This document shows, one piece after another, positions 51,144 through 58,932 of a DNA stretch of 64,000 nucleotides. The position numbers were made by a program, and so were the translations under genes. The stretch is from NCBI RefSeq assembly GCF_008033135.1, contig NZ_CP041335.1, positions 655,513-719,512 on the forward strand, written 5' to 3'. Source of the stretch: Chitinolyticbacter meiyuanensis (GTDB lineage Bacteria; Pseudomonadota; Gammaproteobacteria; Burkholderiales; Chitinibacteraceae). The notes beneath the pieces are model-generated. The model ran no database searches. It had not been told where the DNA came from and saw only the letters and a program-made list of their open reading frames with translations. Position 1 is the first letter of the stretch, and the number at the start of each line of letters is the position of its first letter.

Positions 51144-53572
51144 TCGATCGCCTCCAGCACGCCGTCGCGATAGCGCACCCGCCGGCCCTGCCAGTGGACC
51201 GGCGCATCCGGCAGCACCGCCGCGGGGATTCCCAGTTCGCGCAGCAGCGTGGCGCCATGCGACAGCTTGCCGCCGCTACGGGCGATCACCGCGCGGGCTT
51301 GGCGGTACGCGTCGTACTGGCCGGGGTCCAGCGTATCGACCAGCAGGATGTCGTCACCGACCACGCCGTCGACGCTACCCGGCACGATGACGAAGCCGAA
51401 CTGCTGCGCCGTGCCGCCGCTGCCGTCCTGCCAGAAGCTGCCCGATTGCGTGCGCGGCGCCGGATGCGGCGCGAACCAGTACTCGCGCTCCGTTTCCGGC
51501 ATCGCGTGGTGCAGCTTGTAGAGCAGCCGCATCAGATTGTCGCGATACCACTCGCGCACCTCCGCATACCAGCCGCGCAGCCCCGGCAAGCCCAGCTTGT
51601 GCGCCACTTGCACTGCCAGCGGCCAGTGCGGGAACGGCTGCAGCGGCAGGTCGGCGCCGGGCTGGCGCGGCGTGGCCGGATCGCTCTCAAAGGGCAGACG
51701 ATGCGGTGCATCGGCAAGGCCGGCGTACACCGTGCGCGGCCGGCCCAGCCAGGCACCGCCACTGCTGGCGATGGCCGGGGCAATGCACAGGTTGCCCTGT
51801 ACCGTGTGCACGTAGTGGCGGGTCAGCCAGCGCGCTAGCGCCTTGCCGTCGGCACCTGAATCGATCAGCGCGTCGAGCTCGGCATCGAGCCGGCGCAAGC
51901 CCGTTTCCAGCTGCGGCAACGCGGCACGGCTGGCGTAGTGCATGGCCAGCAGTTGCGGCAGGTTGCGCAGCAAGCGCCAGGGGCGCAGCGGCAGCGCGGG
52001 CACGGCACCACCCACTTCGTCGGCGTAGCGGTGCGTCGGCAGGCCCCAGTCGGCCAGCCGGGCCAGGAACAGGTCGTTGTTGATATAGCTGGCGTCGCCA
52101 AAGCAGGCGGTGAACGGCTCGTTGTCGGCGAGCACCCGGCCATCCCAGCGTGCCCAGACCGCGGGGATGCTGGCGGCGGCGTGGCGCTGCGCCGCCTCGA
52201 TCAGCCGGCTGGGCTGCGGCGGCAGGATCTCGCCGATGTTGGCGGCGGTGAGGTGGCGCCGCCACGGATAGGAGGTCACCGGCCGCGCCTGCAACAGGTG
52301 CAGCGCGCGGCCATCCCATGCCCATTCGATGTCGAGGTGGGCGTAGTGGAAGGTGCGCACCACTGCCTGCAGGAAATCCCACAGACGGGTCTCGGTCAGC
52401 CCTGCGTGCTCGCCGAAGCCAGCCTGCGCCCAGTCGCCGCCGAGGCGCGACAACACGGCGCGCTGCGGCGTCACTTCGCCATCAGCCAGCACGGCGAGGT
52501 GGCCGTCCACCCATTCGATTTCTGCGCCCAGGTGGCGGGCAAAGGCGATGCCGGACAGCACCGGTTCGACAAAGCGCTGCACCACCACGTCGCCGATGCC
52601 ATCGGCCAGCAGCTCGGCGATCCGCGCCGCGACTTCCCCGGCCGGAACGCGCAGGAAGGTGCGGGTGAGGCCGGCATTGGCGTGATCGATCTGGTCCTCA
52701 TGCGCGCCGGATGAGCGCACCGCCCAGCGGGCATCGGGTTGTGTAGCAAGGAAGGCGGCCAGCCTATCATCGTCGGGCGAGGCAACGGTCAAGCGAGCCG
52801 GCACTGGCAGGCCCGCGAGCTCGGCCAGCTGCAGCCGTCCGGCTTTGCCATGGGCGACGAAGCCCGTGGCGCCGCTTTCCAGCCAGTGCGCGAAGCCGGT
52901 TGCATCGTCGATCCACGGGTAGTGGCCCCAGTCGGGCTGGATGGCGACAGTAAGCGCGGCACGCGGCAGGATGGCCTCCCACGCGGCGGCCTGGTTAGCC
53001 GGGATCACGCCGTCGTGCGCACCCCACACCAACTCGATGCGATCGGTGATGTGGTCGAACAGCGTCAGCGCGGTATCGGCACGCACGATGTCCCAATAGC
53101 TGTTGAAGGCGCGGCAGGCGCGATAGCCGGCGCCCATGCGGACGATCCGCTCCTGCGACCAGTTCTGGCGCGAGAACTTGCGGCGCATCAGCCCAGGTGC
53201 ATGGCCTAGCAGCAGGTGCACCAGCTGCCGTAGTGGTCGAAAGCGCATCAGCCGTGGCAGGCGGCGCTGCCACAGATACGCGCCGATCGGCGACTGGATC
53301 ACCACGCGGCCGAAATGGCCCGGCTGGCGCACCAGCGCATGCAGCACCACCAGCGCGTTCACGCCGACCGCATAGATGGCGGCGCCCGGCGCGGTGCTCG
53401 CGAGCAGCACGGTGGTGAGCTCATCCAGATCACGGCACAGCCGCGCCGTGTTGCTGCCAAAGCCCGGCAGCTCGATCACCTGTGGCGTGTAGCGGCGAAA
53501 GTGCGGCAGGACGTCTTCCCACCAGGCGGCGCAGCTGCCGTTGCCGCCGAGCAGATAGAGTGCTTGGGTCAT
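51140..53572 (-). CDS. Alpha/beta-hydrolase - PEP-synthase-like ATP-grasp - phosphohistidine swivel fusion
   Basis: The 810-residue protein has three recognisable parts. Residues 1-235 form an alpha/beta-hydrolase fold (YLLGGNGSCAAWWEDVLPHF; Asp in WGAHDGVIP; His in WGHYPW), but the nucleophile elbow reads AVGVNALVV with Asn at residue 72 instead of Ser. Residues 240-435 match the PPDK/PEP-synthase ATP-binding domain (WAVRSSGAHED, QRFVEPVLSGIAFAR, LDIEWAWDGRALHLLQARPV). Residues 740-805 match the PEP-utiliser swivel with catalytic His 772 (SGGKLSHGATLLRELGIPAA). The 440-720 linker is unassigned, as in rifampicin-phosphotransferase-like enzymes where it binds the acceptor. ATP-driven phosphoryl transfer is likely; the substrate is unknown. 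Its start overlaps the SRPBCC gene stop (ATGA). Confidence 0.85.
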   Translation of the reverse strand: MTQALYLLGGNGSCAAWWEDVLPHFRRYTPQVIELPGFGSNTARLCRDLDELTTVLLASTAPGAAIYAVGVNALVVLHALVRQPGHFGRVVIQSPIGAYLWQRRLPRLMRFRPLRQLVHLLLGHAPGLMRRKFSRQNWSQERIVRMGAGYRACRAFNSYWDIVRADTALTLFDHITDRIELVWGAHDGVIPANQAAAWEAILPRAALTVAIQPDWGHYPWIDDATGFAHWLESGATGFVAHGKAGRLQLAELAGLPVPARLTVASPDDDRLAAFLATQPDARWAVRSSGAHEDQIDHANAGLTRTFLRVPAGEVAARIAELLADGIGDVVVQRFVEPVLSGIAFARHLGAEIEWVDGHLAVLADGEVTPQRAVLSRLGGDWAQAGFGEHAGLTETRLWDFLQAVVRTFHYAHLDIEWAWDGRALHLLQARPVTSYPWRRHLTAANIGEILPPQPSRLIEAAQRHAAASIPAVWARWDGRVLADNEPFTACFGDASYINNDLFLARLADWGLPTHRYADEVGGAVPALPLRPWRLLRNLPQLLAMHYASRAALPQLETGLRRLDAELDALIDSGADGKALARWLTRHYVHTVQGNLCIAPAIASSGGAWLGRPRTVYAGLADAPHRLPFESDPATPRQPGADLPLQPFPHWPLAVQVAHKLGLPGLRGWYAEVREWYRDNLMRLLYKLHHAMPETEREYWFAPHPAPRTQSGSFWQDGSGGTAQQFGFVIVPGSVDGVVGDDILLVDTLDPGQYDAYRQARAVIARSGGKLSHGATLLRELGIPAAVLPDAPVHWQGRRVRYRDGVLEAID

Positions 53573-54003
53573 GCGTGTTCGATCCTGTGCTTGAGCGCAA
53601 TCAGCCGGCGCCGGGTTTCAAACTGGAAGTAGCGCTGCAGCAATCCATCCAGCCAGCGCCAGCGCGCCGAGAGCGTATAGCGAAACTGCACTTCGGTCAT
53701 GCCATCGGCTTGTGGCAGGAAGCGCCAGCTGCCGGCAAAGCTGCGCAGCAGGCCGGGGCCGGCCACCATGCGGATCGCGGCGCACTGGCCCGGCTGGAAC
53801 GACACATACTCAACCAGCATGCGGCTGCCCAGCCACGAGCGCACCGCCACCCGCACACCCACCGCCGGGGCCTCGGCGCCATCCTGGTAAACCAGCGCCT
53901 TTGTGAATGGGTCCCAGCTGCGGCGCCGGCTTGAATCCTGAGTCAGCGCGAACAGCGCTTGCGGCGTGGCGTGGATGTGAGCGCGAGATTCGGCGATGGG
54001 CAT
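53569..54003 (-). CDS. SRPBCC-fold (polyketide-cyclase-like) protein
   Basis: The 144-residue protein has the START/Bet v1-like pattern: AESRAHIHATPQALFALTQD, RRSWDPFTKALVYQDG, then repeated strands ending FRYTLSARWRWLDGLLQRYF and a long C-terminal helix. SRPBCC proteins bind lipids or aromatic metabolites in a hydrophobic pocket. It lies 23 bases after the TIGR01777 gene and overlaps the fusion gene by four bases, so it is part of that operon and may carry its substrate or product. An upstream extension of the frame is a shadow over the neighbour. Confidence 0.85.
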   Translation of the reverse strand: MPIAESRAHIHATPQALFALTQDSSRRRSWDPFTKALVYQDGAEAPAVGVRVAVRSWLGSRMLVEYVSFQPGQCAAIRMVAGPGLLRSFAGSWRFLPQADGMTEVQFRYTLSARWRWLDGLLQRYFQFETRRRLIALKHRIEHA

Positions 54004-54026
54004 GGCGTGTTCCTCGGCTTCGGTTC

Positions 54027-55451
54027 TCAGGCTTCGGCACGCAAGGCATCGCGCAGCGTCGGGTAGCGGAAGCGGAATCCGGCGGCGAGCAGCCGTTGCG
54101 GCACCACGCGCTGGCCGCCGACGAACAGCTCGGCCATCTCGCCCGCCAGCAGGCGGATCGGCCACACCGGCAGGTGCAGCCATACCGGGCGGCGCAGCAC
54201 CTGGCCAGCGAGGCGGGCGAATTCGGCCTGCGGCTGCGCATCGGGCGCGACGGCGTTGTAGGCGCCCTTGTACTGTGGATCGGCCAGCGCGCGGGCGATC
54301 AGCGCCAGCACATCGTCACGATGGATCCAGCTCATCACCTGCGCGCCGTTGCCCATGCGGCCACCGGCAAACAGCCGGAATGGCAGCAACAGCATGGGCA
54401 GCGCGCCACCGGCGCCGAACACCACGCCGAAGCGCAGCACCACCCGGCGCACGTCCAGCGCATCGACTCGCGCCGCGGCGGCTTCCCAGCGCTGGCACAG
54501 CGTGCTCATGAATTCATCCTGCGGGCCGGTCGATTCATCGACCGGTGCACCATCCAGCCGGTTGCCGTAGTAGCCGATGGCCGAGGCGTTGATCAGCACG
54601 GCCGGCCGCTGGCGGGCGCGGCCCAGCCAGGCGATCAGTGCTTCGGTGGTGCCGATCCGGCTTTGCAGCAGCGCGGCCTTGCGGCGGGCGGTCCAGCGAC
54701 CGCCGGCAATGGGCGCACCGGCGAGGTTGATCACTGCGTCGAAGGCCGTGGCGGGCGAGAGCGCATCGAGGCTGGCAATGCAGCGGGCTCGGCCCTGGAA
54801 CAGGTAGGCGGCGCGCAATGGATCGCGCGTCAGCAGCGTCACTTCATGGCCGGCATCGAGCAACTGCCGGACCAGCGCCTCGCCGATGAAGCCGGTGCCG
54901 CCGGTGACCAGCACCCGGCGATGGGCGCCCTCGAAAGGGTTGGGCACGGCATCTTGCTGGCGCAGCCGCCATGCGGCGATGCCGTCACGCACACCTGATA
55001 GCGCCACGCCGGCAGCGAATAGCGTCAGTACCCAGGCGATCCAGCCATGCTGCGCCGATAGGAGCGCGGTTGGCTGCGGCCACCAGTACTGCGCGGCATG
55101 CACGGCCAGCAGGCCGAACACGGCGCCGCCGTTGATGGCGAGCACTGTGTGCAGTACCCGCTCGCTGGCCGGCAGCTTGCGTGAGTCGTCCTCGATCACG
55201 AAATCCCACAGCGTCAGCCCGATCTCGACACCGATCAGCAGCGCCAATACCAGCAGCCACAGGCCATGCCACTCCAGCCAGGCAAGCCCGGCGAACACCA
55301 CGCCGTAGAGCAGCGCGCGCACCGCGTGAATGGCGAGCTCCAGTCGGGCCGACGCCTGCCTGGGCAGTGCGACGGTAAGTTCGTGGTGGTACAGCGTATC
55401 AAAGGCCCCCATCAGGCCTTGCAGCAGCAACAGGGCGAGAACGACTTCCAT
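54027..55451 (-). CDS. Membrane-anchored TIGR01777-family SDR oxidoreductase
   Basis: The 474-residue protein begins with about 165 residues holding four to five membrane segments (VVLALLLLQGLMGAFDTLY, ALLYGVVFAGLAWLEW, WLLVLALLIGVEIGLTLW, VLTLFAAGVALSG). A soluble Rossmann domain follows, with GGTGFIGEALVRQLL near residue 184, LINASAIGYYGNR near 287, and the DUF1731 tail GEMAELFVGGQRVVPQRLLA. TIGR01777 proteins are NAD(P)-binding epimerase/dehydrogenase-like and mostly uncharacterised; stand-alone members lack the membrane part. It is the first gene of the operon with the SRPBCC and fusion genes, so the chemistry probably occurs at the inner membrane. Confidence 0.88.
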   Translation of the reverse strand: MEVVLALLLLQGLMGAFDTLYHHELTVALPRQASARLELAIHAVRALLYGVVFAGLAWLEWHGLWLLVLALLIGVEIGLTLWDFVIEDDSRKLPASERVLHTVLAINGGAVFGLLAVHAAQYWWPQPTALLSAQHGWIAWVLTLFAAGVALSGVRDGIAAWRLRQQDAVPNPFEGAHRRVLVTGGTGFIGEALVRQLLDAGHEVTLLTRDPLRAAYLFQGRARCIASLDALSPATAFDAVINLAGAPIAGGRWTARRKAALLQSRIGTTEALIAWLGRARQRPAVLINASAIGYYGNRLDGAPVDESTGPQDEFMSTLCQRWEAAAARVDALDVRRVVLRFGVVFGAGGALPMLLLPFRLFAGGRMGNGAQVMSWIHRDDVLALIARALADPQYKGAYNAVAPDAQPQAEFARLAGQVLRRPVWLHLPVWPIRLLAGEMAELFVGGQRVVPQRLLAAGFRFRYPTLRDALRAEA

Positions 55452-55481
55452 GGCGCGCTCCTTCAGCTTGGCGATGATGGA

Positions 55482-55514
55482 AGTATATTCCGTAATTTCT
55501 GTTTAAACAGAAAT
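55482..55514 (-). promoter_or_regulatory. Promoter with a perfect 20-bp palindrome upstream of the three-gene operon
   Basis: The palindrome ATTTCTGTTTAAACAGAAAT (55495-55514) is perfect over 20 bp. On the minus strand it is followed 7 bases later by TATACT (55482-55487), a good -10 box, placing the palindrome over the -35 region. The operon start codon lies about 30 bases further on. A dimeric regulator is expected to act here; which one cannot be told. The 170 bases from the palindrome to the ABC gene hold no other feature. Confidence 0.6.
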
Positions 55515-55683
55515 AAATGTCGGGGATGGATTGGAACGGACTGCTACTGCTACGGGCCAGCAAAGTGCTGCTGGTTGCCAAATCATCCAGCGTTTCCCGT
55601 GGCGGGAGGGGGAAGTCCGGCGGCAAGGGCAACGGGCCGGCGTCAGCGCAGCACCGGCCACTGCCTGGGAGCGGAGCCCGAAT

Positions 55684-57450
55684 TTACGGCTCGACCACTT
55701 CCCCGGTCTGCAGCCGCCACAGCGCGGCATAGACACCATCCTCGGCCAGCAGCGCCTCGTGCGTACCGGATTCGACGACGCGGCCCTGTTCCAGCACATG
55801 GATCATGTCGGCGTGGCGCACGGTGGAAAGCCGGTGGGCGATCACCAGCGTGGTACGGTCGCGCGCCACGTGCGACAGCGAGCGCTGTATTGCTGCCTCG
55901 GTTTCGTTGTCGACCGCACTGGTTGCCTCGTCCAGCACCAGGATGGGGGGATTCTTGAGGATGGCGCGCGCCAGGGCGATGCGCTGGCGTTGGCCGCCGG
56001 ACAGCTTCTGGCCGCGCTCGCCTACCGGCGTGGCGTAGCCTTGTGGCAAGCGGGCGATGAAGTCGTGTGCCTCGGCGGCGCGGGCGGCGGTTTCGATGTC
56101 GGCTGCGCTGGCATCCGGCATGCCATAGCCGATGTTGTCGGCGATGCTGCCGTCGGTGAGGAAGGGCTCCTGCGCCACATAGCCGATGGCGCGGCGCAGA
56201 TCCTGCAGCGCCAGACCGGCGATGTCGTGGCCATCGAGCAGGATACGGCCGTGCTGTGGCGTGTAGAAGCGCAGCAGCAGCTTGATCAGCGTGCTCTTGC
56301 CCGCGCCGGTGCTGCCGACGAAGCCGATGGTGGCGCCGGCTGGCACGGTGAGGTCGATGCTGGCGAGTGTGCGCTGTTGCGCGTCGTAGCCGAAGTCCAC
56401 CCCCTCGAAGCGCACCTCGCCCTGCACCGCGGCGCGCGGCAATGCAGTGCCGGCGTAGGGGATGGCGATGGGCGTCTGCACCAGATCCAGCACCCGGGTG
56501 ATCGACGCCATCGAGCGCTGGTACAGATCGGCAATCTCTGCGAGCCCGGTGAACGGCCACAACAGCCGCTGGGTGAGGAACACCAGCACGCTGTAGCTGC
56601 CGACAGCGATTTTGCCTTCGAGTGCCAGCCAGCCGCCGTAGACCAGGGTGACGACAAAGCCCGCCAGGATGGCCATGCGGATCACCGGGGTGATGGCAGC
56701 GGCCAGCGCGATGGCTGCGGCATTGGCGCGCACGTAGTCTTCACTTGCCGCGCGGACGTGCTCGGTCTCGAAATCCTCGGCGGCGTAGCTCTTGATGGTG
56801 GCGATGCCGTGCAGGTTGTTGTTGATGCGGCCGTTGATTGCGCCGGCCGCCTCGCGCACGGCGGCGTAGCGCGGTGCCAGCCGGCGCTGGAACCAGAAGG
56901 CGCTGATCAGGATGAAGGGCACGGGCGCGAGGGCGATCAGCGCCAGCTTGGGCGCCAGCGCGAAGAAAATGGCCGATACCAGGATGGAGGACATCAGCAC
57001 CTGCAGGATGGCATTGGCGCCGCTATTGAGAAAACGCTCCATCTGGTTGATGTCGTCGTTCATCACCGACAGCAGCTTGCCGCTGGAGCGGTTTTCGAAC
57101 CATGCCAGTTCCAGCTGCTGTACATGGGCATACGCCTCCAGCCGCAGGCTGTGCTGCAGGTTCTGCGCCAGGTTGCGCCATTCGCGGGTGTAGAGGAATT
57201 CGAACAGCGACTCTCCCCCCCAGATCAGCACGGTGAGCACGCCCAGCAGCAGCAATTGCTGGCTGGCGTCGACCACGCCTAGGCGGGCGAGGAACGATGC
57301 CTCGCGGCTGATCACCACATCCACCGCTACGCCGATCAGTACCTCGGGCAGGATGTCGAACAGTTTGTTGATCGCCGAATAGGCGCTGGCACGCCAAGCG
57401 TTGCGACGGTACTGGCGGGCGTGATCGAACAGTTTCTTCAGCGGGTGCAT
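55684..57450 (-). CDS. ABC exporter, fused membrane and ATPase domains (MsbA-like)
   Basis: The 588-residue protein is a half-transporter with six membrane segments (about 1-310) and a nucleotide-binding domain. The ATPase shows Walker A (GSTGAGKSTLIKLLLRFY), signature ([17 protein letters not shown]) and Walker B (ILVLDEATSAVDNETE). Close relatives export lipids, peptides or drugs; the cargo is unknown. The start at 57450 (MHPLKKLFDHARQYRRNAWR) gives normal length; the frame is open upstream. It is divergent from a cyclophilin gene and is separated from the three-gene operon by its promoter. Confidence 0.92.
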   Translation of the reverse strand: MHPLKKLFDHARQYRRNAWRASAYSAINKLFDILPEVLIGVAVDVVISREASFLARLGVVDASQQLLLLGVLTVLIWGGESLFEFLYTREWRNLAQNLQHSLRLEAYAHVQQLELAWFENRSSGKLLSVMNDDINQMERFLNSGANAILQVLMSSILVSAIFFALAPKLALIALAPVPFILISAFWFQRRLAPRYAAVREAAGAINGRINNNLHGIATIKSYAAEDFETEHVRAASEDYVRANAAAIALAAAITPVIRMAILAGFVVTLVYGGWLALEGKIAVGSYSVLVFLTQRLLWPFTGLAEIADLYQRSMASITRVLDLVQTPIAIPYAGTALPRAAVQGEVRFEGVDFGYDAQQRTLASIDLTVPAGATIGFVGSTGAGKSTLIKLLLRFYTPQHGRILLDGHDIAGLALQDLRRAIGYVAQEPFLTDGSIADNIGYGMPDASAADIETAARAAEAHDFIARLPQGYATPVGERGQKLSGGQRQRIALARAILKNPPILVLDEATSAVDNETEAAIQRSLSHVARDRTTLVIAHRLSTVRHADMIHVLEQGRVVESGTHEALLAEDGVYAALWRLQTGEVVEP

Positions 57451-57659
57451 GGCGACGGTGCAGGTAACAGGCTGGCCGCAGCATAAAGCCTCCAAGCCCG
57501 CCACGCGAGGCGGAAACATTGCGACGAGGCCGAGGCAGTCGCCCCGTGTGGCGGCCCGGCGCAACAGCGGGCGGGGTGCCACTTGCCGGGCTGTCGGCGC
57601 ACAGGCAGTCTGTCGCCCACGCAAGGCCGGGCGCACCGGCCCCGTGCGATGGAGCGAAC

Positions 57660-58340
57660 ATGAAGTGGATCGTGATTGCCGCGCTGTTGCTGGCGGCCGG
57701 CTGGTACTACGCCAACCTCGATACCGGCGCAGCGCCGCAAGCCGTACCCAGCGCAGTGGCCGCACCCGTTGCGACCAGAACCGCTGCCGCCACGCCGTCC
57801 GCAGCGGCGGGCACCACCACGGTGCGCTGCGATACCACGCGCGGCCCGCTCGATATCGTGGTGAAGCCCGAATGGAGCCCCAAGGGTGCAGAGCGCTTCC
57901 TGCAGCTGGTCGACGACGGCCATTTCAGCGACATGCCGCTATTCCGCTGCGTGCCCGGCTTCCTGTGCCAGTTCGGCTACAAGCCGGGCGGCCGCGACTA
58001 CCCGACCTTCGCCGACGATGCCCCGGGTGCCGCGCTACTGCCGTTCCGCCAGGGCTATGTGAGCTTTGCCGGCGGCGGTGCCAACAGCCGCTCCAGCCAT
58101 CTGTTCATCACGCTGGGCGAAACGGTGGATGCGCTCGGCAAGGCCGCGTGGGAAACGCCGATCGGTACCGTCACGCCCGACACGCTGGCGACGGTGGCGC
58201 ACCTCAATACCGAATACGGCGACATGCCCCCTTGGGGCAAGGGCCCGGACCCGACCAAGATCACCGCGGCCGACGGCGCGGATTACCTGAAGCGTGAGTT
58301 TCCGCGGCTGGATTACATTCGGGCTTGCCGGCGGAGCTAA
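57660..58340 (+). CDS. Periplasmic cyclophilin-type peptidyl-prolyl isomerase
   Basis: The 226-residue protein has an N-terminal hydrophobic anchor or signal (MKWIVIAALLLAAGWYYANL), an Ala/Thr-rich linker and a cyclophilin domain (FLQLVDDGHFSDMPLFRCVP, GFLCQFGYKPGG, RSSHLFITLGETVDALGKAA). The catalytic Arg is present in LFRC, but the usual FMIQGGD is replaced by FLCQFGY, so activity may be altered. A role in periplasmic protein folding is inferred. It starts at the ATG at 57660 with GGAG upstream. Confidence 0.85.
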   Translation: MKWIVIAALLLAAGWYYANLDTGAAPQAVPSAVAAPVATRTAAATPSAAAGTTTVRCDTTRGPLDIVVKPEWSPKGAERFLQLVDDGHFSDMPLFRCVPGFLCQFGYKPGGRDYPTFADDAPGAALLPFRQGYVSFAGGGANSRSSHLFITLGETVDALGKAAWETPIGTVTPDTLATVAHLNTEYGDMPPWGKGPDPTKITAADGADYLKREFPRLDYIRACRRS

Positions 58341-58418
58341 ACTGCAGCGCCCAAGCGCATCTCAGGTGGTGGCAGGTGGGCGACATCCGATTGCGCCCCG
58401 CCGAGCGGGTTTGCGGCT

Positions 58419-58838
58419 CTAGATGGATTGCGGCCAACGGTCAGCGATGTCGTACCAGGGTGCCTTGGAGCTGGTGTGGATGTGTTTCTGCTTCGGCGCG
58501 AAGTAGGGCGTATCGAGGGAGCCAAGCGGAAACGATACCCACTCGGCGTGGCTTCGCGAACCCTGCCACAGCAGCGGTGAGCCGCAGACCGAGCAGAATG
58601 TCCGCACGGCTTGCTCGGATGACCGATAACGCCGCAGCAACGCCTCGCCTTCGATGAACACATGTGCGTCGCCCGGCACGCTGCCGTAGCTACCGAACGC
58701 TGCGCCATGTGCCTTGCGGCACATCGTGCAATGGCAATGTGATACCGCCTTGATCTCGCCGTTGATCTGGTACTTCACGCCGCCACACAGGCAGCTGCCA
58801 TGGTAGGGCGGCGACGTTTGATGTGTGGCGGGTTTCAT
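58419..58838 (-). CDS. GFA-family zinc protein
   Basis: The 139-residue protein has the glutathione-dependent formaldehyde-activating (Gfa) fold with zinc-binding Cys: GSCLCGGVKYQ, SHCHCTMCRKAHG and FCSVCGSPLLW. Most family members outside Paracoccus Gfa have unknown substrates and are annotated only by fold. It stands alone, convergent with the cyclophilin gene. No formaldehyde genes are nearby. Confidence 0.9.
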   Translation of the reverse strand: MKPATHQTSPPYHGSCLCGGVKYQINGEIKAVSHCHCTMCRKAHGAAFGSYGSVPGDAHVFIEGEALLRRYRSSEQAVRTFCSVCGSPLLWQGSRSHAEWVSFPLGSLDTPYFAPKQKHIHTSSKAPWYDIADRWPQSI

Positions 58839-58932
58839 TGTCCCTACGCCTCTGGCGCGCTTGATTTACCGGGTCGAACCGGCACCGAAAATGCCACGCC
58901 GAAGGCGTTAAGTCGATCTGCCAATCGCCACA

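Noticed and set aside
55495..55514. The palindrome as a LexA (SOS) box
   Set aside because: LexA sites need CTG-N10-CAG; here the spacer is 6 bases, and the operon has no DNA-repair gene.
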